This document shows positions 40,835 through 46,320 of a DNA stretch of 46,320 nucleotides, piece after piece. Each line of letters opens with the position of its first letter. The first letter of the stretch is position 1. Source of the DNA: Pseudomonadota bacterium (GTDB taxonomy: Bacteria > Pseudomonadota > Gammaproteobacteria > Burkholderiales > Thiobacillaceae); assembly GCA_021826065.1 (NCBI GenBank), contig JAKADY010000023.1, forward strand, positions 1 to 46,320, read 5' to 3'. The position numbers and the translations under genes are program-made. The notes beneath the pieces were generated by a model. It made no database searches, was not told where the DNA came from, and was given only the letters and a program-made list of their open reading frames with translations.

Positions 40835-42019
40835 ATGTCGGACTACCTGATGCAGACCTACGCGCGCCAGCCGGTCGCCTTCGTGCGCGGGGAAGGCGTG
40901 TGGCTCTTTGATGCCGCTGGCGTGCGCTATCTCGATGCCCTCGCCGGCGTGGCCGTCAACGGTCTCGGTCACGCCCATCCACGATTGGCCGCGGCCTTGT
41001 GCGCCCAGGCGGGCCGTCTGATCCACACCTCCAACCTCTACCGCATCCCCGAACAGGAGCGGCTGGCCGAGCGGCTCTGCCGGCTGTCGGGGCTGGAGCG
41101 CGTCTTCTTCTGCAACTCCGGCGCCGAGGCCAACGAGGCTGCCATCAAGCTCGCCCGGCTGCACGGCCACAACCGGGGGGTCGAGAACCCGGCCATCGTG
41201 GTCATGGAAAGGAGTTTTCACGGCCGCACCCTGGCCACTCTGTCGGCGACCGGCAGCCGCAAGGTGCAGGCCGGTTTCGAGCCGCTGGTCACCGGTTTCG
41301 TCCGGGTGCCCTTCGGCGATGCGGAGGCGGTGGCACGGTTGGCAGAGCACCACAACAACATTGTGGCCGTGCTGGTCGAGCCCTATCAGGGCGAGGGCGG
41401 CATCAACGTGCCCCAGGCCGGCTATCTCAACCGGCTGCGCCAGATCTGCGACAGCAACGGCTGGCTGCTGATGCTGGACGAGGTGCAAAGCGGCGTGGGG
41501 CGCACCGGTAAATGGTTCGCCTTCCAGCACACGGACATCCTGCCCGATGTCATGACCCTGGCCAAGGGCCTCGGCTCCGGCGTGCCGATCGGCGCCTGTC
41601 TGGCGCGCGGCGTGGCGGCCGAAACCTTCACCCCAGGCAAACACGGTTCCACCTTCGGCGGCAACCCGCTCGCCTGCACCGCGGCCCTCATCACCCTGGA
41701 GGTCATCGAGCAGGAGGGCCTGCTGGCCAACGCCGCCGAGGTGGGGGCCTTTATCCGCGGGGATCTCACCGAGCGCCTGCAGGGCGTCGCCGGGGTGCGC
41801 GAGATCCGCGGTCAGGGCCTGATGATCGGCATCGAGCTCGACCGACCCTGTGGCGATCTGGTGCGGCGGGCCCTGGAACGGCAGCTCCTCATCAACGTCA
41901 CGGCTGATAGCGTCGTGCGCCTGCTGCCGCCGCTCATCCTCAAGCGCGAAGAGGCGGCACTGTTGACCGCGACCCTGGCCGAGCTCATCCGTGACTTTCT
42001 GGCAGGCGACAGGCCATGA
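40835..42019 (+). CDS. argD: Acetylornithine aminotransferase ArgD
   Basis: A 394-residue PLP-dependent class III aminotransferase that makes N-acetylornithine in arginine synthesis, and may also serve in lysine synthesis. Typical marks are the start SDYLMQTYARQPVAFVRGEG, GLGHAHPRLAAAL, FFCNSGAEANEAAIKLAR, SFHGRTLATLSATG, VLVEPYQGEGGI, LLMLDEVQSGVGRTGKWFAF and the PLP lysine in TLAKGLGSGVPIGA. GKHGSTFGGNPLACTAAL and the C-terminal PPLILKREE complete the fold. Its stop overlaps the argF ATG (42016-42019), so the two genes are coupled. Confidence 0.97.
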   Translation: MSDYLMQTYARQPVAFVRGEGVWLFDAAGVRYLDALAGVAVNGLGHAHPRLAAALCAQAGRLIHTSNLYRIPEQERLAERLCRLSGLERVFFCNSGAEANEAAIKLARLHGHNRGVENPAIVVMERSFHGRTLATLSATGSRKVQAGFEPLVTGFVRVPFGDAEAVARLAEHHNNIVAVLVEPYQGEGGINVPQAGYLNRLRQICDSNGWLLMLDEVQSGVGRTGKWFAFQHTDILPDVMTLAKGLGSGVPIGACLARGVAAETFTPGKHGSTFGGNPLACTAALITLEVIEQEGLLANAAEVGAFIRGDLTERLQGVAGVREIRGQGLMIGIELDRPCGDLVRRALERQLLINVTADSVVRLLPPLILKREEAALLTATLAELIRDFLAGDRP

Positions 42020-42936
42020 CGCTGCGTCACTTCCTTCAGTTCAAGGACTTCAGCCGGGCCGAGTACGAGTATCTGTTCGCCCGCACCCGCATCATCAAGG
42101 AGCGCTTCAAGCGCTACCAGCCCTATCACCCCTTGGTGGACCGCACACTGGCGATGATCTTCGAGAAGAACTCGACCCGCACGCGGCTGTCCTTCGAGGC
42201 GGGTATGCACCAGCTCGGGGGCTCGGCGATCTACCTCAACACGCGCGACACCCAGCTCGGCCGCGGCGAGCCGGTCGAGGACGCCGCCGAGGTCATCTCG
42301 CGCATGGTCGACCTGGTCATGATCCGCACCTTCGAGCAAGAGATCATCGAACGCTTCGCCCGCCACTCGCGGGTGCCGGTGATCAACGGGCTCACCAATG
42401 AATACCACCCCTGCCAGATCCTGGCCGACATCTACACCTACATCGAGCACCGCGGCCCCATCCAGGGCAAGACCGTGGCCTGGATCGGCGACTCCAACAA
42501 CGTCTGCAACACCTGGCTGCAGGCGGCCGAGGTCTTCGACTTCAACGTCCATGTCTCCACGCCGCCGGGCTACGAGGTCGAGCCGGAGCGCGCCGGGCTG
42601 TACGACACCAGTCACTACGAGCAATTCGCCGACCCCATGGAGGCCTGCCGTAACGCCGATGTGGTCACCACCGATGTCTGGACCAGCATGGGTTTCGAGG
42701 CAGAGAACGCCGAGCGTGTCCGTGCCTTCGCCGACTGGCAGGTCGATGCCGAGATGATGCGCATGGCCAAGCCCAACGCCATCTTCATGCACTGCCTGCC
42801 GGCCCACCGCGGCGAGGAGGTCGCCGCCGAGGTCATCGACGGTCCGCAAAGCGTCGTCTGGGACGAGGCTGAAAATCGACTGCACACTCAAAAGGCGCTG
42901 ATGGAGTTCCTTTTGCTCGGTTACGTCGACGACTGA
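42016..42936 (+). CDS. argF: Ornithine carbamoyltransferase ArgF
   Basis: A 306-residue cytoplasmic enzyme that makes citrulline from ornithine and carbamoyl phosphate. The carbamoyl-phosphate motif STRTR lies at residues 53-57. Other conserved elements are YLNTRDTQLGRGEPVEDAAEV (quoted as NTRDTQLGRGE and EDAAEV), RVPVINGLTNEYHPCQILAD, VAWIGDSNNVCNTW, DVWTSMG and the ornithine-loop FMHCLPAHRGEEV. The C-terminus HTQKALMEFLLLGYVDD is normal in sequence but uses several codons rare for this genome (ACT, CAA, CTT, TTG) and recurs three more times downstream. Translation is coupled to argD through an ATGA overlap. Confidence 0.97.
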   Translation: MTLRHFLQFKDFSRAEYEYLFARTRIIKERFKRYQPYHPLVDRTLAMIFEKNSTRTRLSFEAGMHQLGGSAIYLNTRDTQLGRGEPVEDAAEVISRMVDLVMIRTFEQEIIERFARHSRVPVINGLTNEYHPCQILADIYTYIEHRGPIQGKTVAWIGDSNNVCNTWLQAAEVFDFNVHVSTPPGYEVEPERAGLYDTSHYEQFADPMEACRNADVVTTDVWTSMGFEAENAERVRAFADWQVDAEMMRMAKPNAIFMHCLPAHRGEEVAAEVIDGPQSVVWDEAENRLHTQKALMEFLLLGYVDD

Positions 42937-43380
42937 TGGGACCAGCTCGGTGCGGTCGATTTCGGCGTAGGCTAACATCGGCGCAGCCGATGTTAAGGCC
43001 CGCAGGGCCGGCCGGAGCCAAAACCGACTGCACACTCAAAAGGCGCTGATGGAGTTCCTTTTGCTCGGTTACGTCGACGACTGATGGGGCCAGCTCGGTG
43101 CAGTCGATTTCGGCGTAGGCTAACATCGGCGCAGCCGACGTTAAGGCCCGCAGGGCCGGCCGGAGCCAAAACCGACTGCACACCCAGAAGGCGCTGATGG
43201 AATTTCTGCTGCTCGGATACATCGACGACTAGGTGTCGAAGCCTCGGTGCAGCCTGTTTCGGCGTAGGCTAACATCGGCGCAGCCGATGTTAAGGCCCGC
43301 AGGGCCGACCGGAGAAAACGCCCGGTACACGCAGCAGGCGCTGACTGGGATTCCCATTGCTGGGATGCGCCGAAGACTGC
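42872..43380 (+). repeat. Tandem array of the argF 3' end plus a REP-like hairpin (about 148-bp period)
   Basis: Unit 1 starts inside argF at about 42872. Units 2, 3 and 4 follow at periods of 148, 148 and 147 bases. Each has the last argF codons (reading HTQKALMEFLLLGY), a stop and a non-coding part with TAACATCGGC-GCA-GCCGATGTTA hairpins at 42973-42995, 43121-43143 (one mismatch) and 43270-43292, plus a GGCC-CGCA-GGGCC motif. Units 1 and 2 are nearly identical. Unit 3 differs in its coding part by seven synonymous changes, one Val-Ile change and a different stop codon. Unit 4 is decayed. No start codon context or frame joins the copies, so only unit 1 is translated. With MITE copy 3 and a short stretch, 43381-43498, where I see nothing definite, it fills 42937-43782. 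Confidence 0.93.
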
Positions 43381-43498
43381 TGGACGCAGCCCAAGCAACG
43401 CTGATTTCGGCCTATCGGTTGCCGCGCAGCCAGTCCGCGACCATACGGTGCTGAGCTCGTCTGCCGAGGGTGAATCCGCCGCCGTTTTCGCCCATAAT

Positions 43499-43733
43499 CC
43501 TAAAAACCGCTGTTGAACGCGCCCGAAAGCGGGCTTGTACGCCCGGCTGGCAAGGCGCGACGACGCCGCAGGGTGGCTCCCTGCAAGGAGGGCAACACAG
43601 CCAGACGGGCGTACAAGACCGAAGGCGGGCGCGGAGCGTGTTCACCCTCTGGGAGAGGACGACCGGAGGCAAAAATATCTTGCATCAGCAATCTGTTACG
43701 AAACCATAGAAGCGGTCAAATGCGGTTTTTAGG
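43499..43733. mobile_element. MITE copy 3 (235 bp), TSD ATAAT
   Basis: Nearly identical to copy 1 and in the same orientation, flanked by perfect ATAAT duplications at 43494-43498 and 43734-43738. Left and right ends are CCTAAAAACCGCTGTTGA and TCAAATGCGGTTTTTAGG, each with one substitution against copy 1. It lies between the argF repeat array and the Sel1 gene, about 80 bases before that gene's start. It has no transposase. Confidence 0.93.
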
Positions 43734-43812
43734 ATAATAGGGCCACCCGAACAGGACGACAGCGAGCAGAGGCGCCTGGCGTATGGAAGAGGCGGCATAT
43801 CAAGGGAGGCGG

Positions 43813-44580
43813 ATGGTGGCGGAGGACAAGCAGTGCCCTCATTGTGGCAGCACGGAGGTGCGCAAGTCCCGGCGCAGCATGGGTGGCTTGTTCCATGTGA
43901 CCTATCGCTGCCGCCAGTGCAAACGGCATTTCAAGGTCCGGACCTACCGGGGCTACGCGCTCCTGGCTATTGTTCTGGTCGGCCTGCTGGTCGCGGGTCA
44001 CCAGGCCGGCTGGTTGACCGCCTCCGACGCCCTGGATACCGCGCCTGTCGTCGCCGAGACGGCGGCTGAGCTCAGTCCCGCCGAGGTCGCCCAGGCCAAG
44101 AAGGGTGAACCGGCCATGCAGTTCAAGCTGGGGATGCAATACTGGGCGCGCCTGGACTACCAAAAGGCCTTCGAGTGGATCAAGGCCGCAGCCGACCGCG
44201 GGCACCCGGAGGCGATCTACCAGCTCGGCATGGCCTATCTCTATGGCCGCGGTACGGTGCAGAACTACAAATACGCCTATCAGCGCTTCGAGCAGGCCGC
44301 GCGCATGAACAATCACGAGGCGCAATATCTGATCGGCATCATGCATCGCGATGGCATGGGCGTGCCGGCGAGCCGCGACATGGCCTATGCCTGGCTCAAC
44401 ATCGCCGCCTCCAACGGCAACGAGGTCGCGGCCCTGGAACGCGAACGCATGGCGACCCTCATGTCGCCGGCGGAGATGGCGCGGGCCCAGGAGCTCAGCC
44501 TGCAGACCATGCAGGGCATGGCAGGCGTCGCACCCAGCGCCGCCCCGGTGAGTCAGACACCGCCCGCAGCGCAGCCCTGA
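43813..44580 (+). CDS. Zinc-ribbon, membrane-anchored Sel1-repeat protein
   Basis: About 255 residues. An N-terminal zinc ribbon (CPHCGSTEVRKSRR with a second pair in YRCRQCKRHF) is followed by a membrane helix (GYALLAIVLVGLLVAGHQAGW, in parts GYALLAIVLVGLL). The rest, presumably periplasmic, has Sel1-type repeats: AMQFKLGMQYWARLDYQKAFEWI, GHPEAIYQLGMAYLYGRGTV (described as HPEAIYQLGMAYLYGRG) and NHEAQYLIGIMHRDGMGVPASRD with AYAWLNIAASNGN. Such proteins act as scaffolds. The start is uncertain: ATG 43813 has GGAGG three bases away, GTG 43816 has better spacing, and ATG 43783 lacks a site. Confidence 0.85.
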   Translation: MVAEDKQCPHCGSTEVRKSRRSMGGLFHVTYRCRQCKRHFKVRTYRGYALLAIVLVGLLVAGHQAGWLTASDALDTAPVVAETAAELSPAEVAQAKKGEPAMQFKLGMQYWARLDYQKAFEWIKAAADRGHPEAIYQLGMAYLYGRGTVQNYKYAYQRFEQAARMNNHEAQYLIGIMHRDGMGVPASRDMAYAWLNIAASNGNEVAALERERMATLMSPAEMARAQELSLQTMQGMAGVAPSAAPVSQTPPAAQP

Positions 44581-44711
44581 GCGATATACTGCTCAGGTAT
44601 ACAAGGCACGCACCTTTGGTGCATCCGTACCGTCATCGGGCGCGGGAAATCGCGCCGGGTGCTGCTAGAATACGCCACCGCACGCCATCGCCGACCGCCA
44701 CGCCCGTCGCC

Positions 44712-44939
44712 ATGAACCTCGCCTATTTCAAGGACACCGATACCCTCTACCTGGAGCTGTTCCCGGAGAATCCCTCCCACGCCTGGGAGGCCCAACCGGG
44801 CGTGGTGATCAACCTCACCGATGACGGGCGGGTGGTCGGTATCGAGATTGAGCGGGCCTCGCAGATGACCGATCTGCGGGCCTTGCGCGTGGGCAACTTC
44901 CCCGGCGAGGTGGTCACCGTCGACGGCAGCACGCACTGA
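44712..44939 (+). CDS. DUF2283 family protein, 75 aa
   Basis: A small beta-rich protein matching DUF2283: it starts [20 protein letters not shown], with the family's Y-D/K-x-x-D-x-L-Y-I/L-x-L pattern. It continues [21 protein letters not shown], which corresponds to the conserved V-x-V-D-x-D-x-x-G-x-V-x-G-I-E-I/L motif (quoted as [19 protein letters not shown]). The function is unknown; some members sit beside toxin-antitoxin-like or housekeeping genes. ATG at 44712. It precedes argG by 11 bases and is probably transcribed with it. Confidence 0.9.
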   Translation: MNLAYFKDTDTLYLELFPENPSHAWEAQPGVVINLTDDGRVVGIEIERASQMTDLRALRVGNFPGEVVTVDGSTH

Positions 44940-44950
44940 GGGAGGAGACC

Positions 44951-46186
44951 ATGTCCCAGGTGAAAAAGGTCGTGCTCGCCTACTCCGGGGGCCTGGATAC
45001 CTCCGTCATCCTCAAATGGCTGCAGGACACCTACCGCTGTGAGGTGATCACCTTCACCGCCGACATCGGCCAGGGGGAGGAGCTGGAGCCGGCACGGGCC
45101 AAGGCCCTGCAACTCGGGATCAAGCCCGAGCACATCTACATCGACGACCTGCGTGAGGAGTTCGTGCGCGATTTCGTCTTCCCGATGTTCCGCGCCAACA
45201 CGGTCTACGAGGGCGAATATCTGCTCGGCACCTCCATCGCCCGGCCGCTGATCGCCAAGCGGCTGATCGAGATCGCCAACGAGACCGGGGCCGATGCCAT
45301 CGCGCATGGGGCCACCGGCAAGGGCAACGACCAGGTGCGTTTCGAGCTGGGGGCCTACGCGCTCAAGCCCGACATCAAGATCATCGCCCCCTGGCGCGAG
45401 TGGGACCTGAACTCGCGCGAGCGGTTGCTGGTCTACGCGGAGGCGCACGGCATCCCGGTGGAGATGAAGCACAAGGCCGGTGGCAGCCCCTATTCCATGG
45501 ACGCCAACCTGCTGCACATCTCCTACGAGGGCCGCCACCTGGAGGACCCGGCCGCCGAGGCGGAGGAGGAGATGTGGCGCTGGACGGTGTCGCCCGAACG
45601 CGCCCCGGATCAGCCCGAGTACATCGAAATCGAATTCCGCCAGGGCGACCCCGTGGCCATCAACGGTGAGCCCCTCAGCCCGGCGGCGCTGCTGGCCAAA
45701 CTCAATGCCTTGGGCGGCAAACACGGCATCGGCCGGCTGGACCTGGTGGAAAACCGCTATGTCGGCATGAAATCACGCGGCTGTTACGAAACGCCGGGCG
45801 GTACCATCCTGCTCAAGGCGCACCGCGCCATCGAGTCGGTCACCCTGGACCGCGAGGTCGCCCATCTCAAGGACGATCTCATGCCGCGCTACGCCAGCCT
45901 GATCTACAACGGCTACTGGTGGAGCCCGGAGCGCCAGGCGCTGCAGGTCCTCATCGACCACACCCAGGCGCACGTCAACGGCTGGGTGCGGCTCAAGCTC
46001 TACAAGGGCGGGGTGAGCGTGGTAGGTCGCGACTCCAAGACCGACTCGCTGTTCGACCCCGCCATCGCCACCTTCGAGGAGGACGCCGGCGCCTACGACC
46101 AGCGCGACGCCGGCGGCTTCATCAAGCTGAACGCGCTGCGCATGCGTATCGCCGCGCGCCGAGACATGAGGAGGAGAGAGACATGA
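44951..46186 (+). CDS. argG: Argininosuccinate synthase ArgG
   Basis: A 411-residue cytoplasmic enzyme that joins citrulline and aspartate with ATP, the step after ArgF. The PP-loop ATPase motif [15 protein letters not shown] lies at residues ~9-23. Other motifs are [19 protein letters not shown] (in parts [11 protein letters not shown]), [62 protein letters not shown] and [15 protein letters not shown]. Type-1 length and order. GGGAGGAGA precedes the ATG at 44951. Its stop overlaps the start of the DUF2788 gene (ATGA at 46183-46186). Confidence 0.98.
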   Translation: MSQVKKVVLAYSGGLDTSVILKWLQDTYRCEVITFTADIGQGEELEPARAKALQLGIKPEHIYIDDLREEFVRDFVFPMFRANTVYEGEYLLGTSIARPLIAKRLIEIANETGADAIAHGATGKGNDQVRFELGAYALKPDIKIIAPWREWDLNSRERLLVYAEAHGIPVEMKHKAGGSPYSMDANLLHISYEGRHLEDPAAEAEEEMWRWTVSPERAPDQPEYIEIEFRQGDPVAINGEPLSPAALLAKLNALGGKHGIGRLDLVENRYVGMKSRGCYETPGGTILLKAHRAIESVTLDREVAHLKDDLMPRYASLIYNGYWWSPERQALQVLIDHTQAHVNGWVRLKLYKGGVSVVGRDSKTDSLFDPAIATFEEDAGAYDQRDAGGFIKLNALRMRIAARRDMRRRET

Positions 46187-46320
46187 CGAGTGCGACCCTG
46201 TTCGGCTATACCGAGGCGGAGCTGGCCGATCTGTGCATGAGTTATGGCATCCCGCTGCTGATCCTGTTCATGCTCTTCATCATCGGTCACACGGCCTGGC
46301 GCTCCAAGGCCGGCAAGTAC
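46183..46320 (+). CDS. DUF2788 family small membrane protein, partial
   Basis: The first 46 residues of a small inner-membrane protein that runs off the right edge. The segment [20 protein letters not shown] followed by RSKAGKY matches the first membrane helix and the S-K-A-G-K/R motif of DUF2788 proteins, which are about 70 residues with two helices. The function is unknown. The GGAGGAGAG upstream and the ATGA overlap with argG show co-translation. Confidence 0.85.
   Translation, partial: MTSATLFGYTEAELADLCMSYGIPLLILFMLFIIGHTAWRSKAGKY

Noticed and set aside
42872-43380. Possible CRISPR array or tandem coding repeats downstream of argF
   Set aside because: The period is ~148 bases with no short repeat/spacer structure, and the copies after the first have no start codon; it is a gene-end duplication.
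43412-43498. A 27-codon minus-strand frame beginning beside MITE copy 3
   Set aside because: It has no ribosome binding site and matches nothing known; it may be a remnant but cannot be supported.
43714-43738. Outward promoter formed by the MITE end and the ATAAT duplication
   Set aside because: GATAAT resembles a -10 box, but no acceptable -35 hexamer lies at 16-18 bases upstream.

Overview
The window is GC-rich, densely coded bacterial chromosome, with about 50 protein genes, short intergenic gaps and no rRNA, tRNA or CRISPR array that I could see. Gene content points to a gammaproteobacterium of the sulfur-oxidising, probably autotrophic kind (Chromatiales or a neighbouring order). The pointers are soxA and soxX (thiosulfate oxidation), a DsrC/TusE-like protein, a glycolate oxidase glcDEF operon and proteobacterial families such as YqhA, DUF938, DUF1993, DUF2788 and DUF6279. 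The taxonomic call is inference; no marker gene for the order is present.

Layout. 1-5.3 kb: small genes on both strands (ceramidase-like fragment, yqhA, CinA-like protein, DsrC-like protein, Tat-exported aldo/keto reductase, SemiSWEET). 5.4-9.4 kb: oxidative-stress block of katG with its own terminator, glutathione peroxidase and a PQQ-type sugar dehydrogenase. 9.4-21.7 kb: mostly minus-strand genes of poorly known function (GNAT/DUF482, DUF938 methyltransferase, PfkB kinase, EamA and MFS transporters, a FIST plus MEKHLA sensor pair, a frameshifted DUF6279 lipoprotein). 21.7-30.1 kb: an IclR regulator diverges from a tight five-gene operon of a phosphoketolase/transketolase-like TPP enzyme, a DUF1537 four-carbon acid-sugar kinase and glcD, glcE, glcF. 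30.2-33.5 kb: a helicase/exonuclease pair of the MrfA/MrfB type. 34.1-38.5 kb: chromate transporter, a lipoprotein MsrA-thioredoxin-MsrB fusion and a response regulator with a long coiled coil and a C-terminal membrane anchor. 38.6-40.2 kb: soxA-soxX. 40.2-40.8 kb: an intergenic region with DnaA-box-like sites and an AT-rich tract. 40.8-46.3 kb: argD-argF, a tandem array made from the 3' end of argF, a Sel1/zinc-ribbon protein, DUF2283, argG and the start of a DUF2788 gene.

Three kinds of mobile or repeated DNA stand out. (1) A non-coding transposable element (MITE) is present three times, each copy flanked by a perfect 5-bp target duplication. (2) Two palindromic repeat insertions sit in frame inside glcE; one is exactly 135 bp between 6-bp direct repeats. 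(3) A ~148-bp tandem array downstream of argF repeats the last codons of argF plus a REP-like hairpin. Its third copy differs from the argF terminus almost only by synonymous changes.

The most interesting system is the IclR / TPP enzyme / DUF1537 kinase / GlcDEF operon. Glycolate oxidase makes glyoxylate. A transketolase-type enzyme that moved a C2 ketol unit to glyoxylate would make 3-oxotetronate, which is a known substrate type of DUF1537 kinases. This suggests a possible undescribed glycolate salvage route ending in DHAP. That route is inference from gene order and chemistry, not shown by the sequence.
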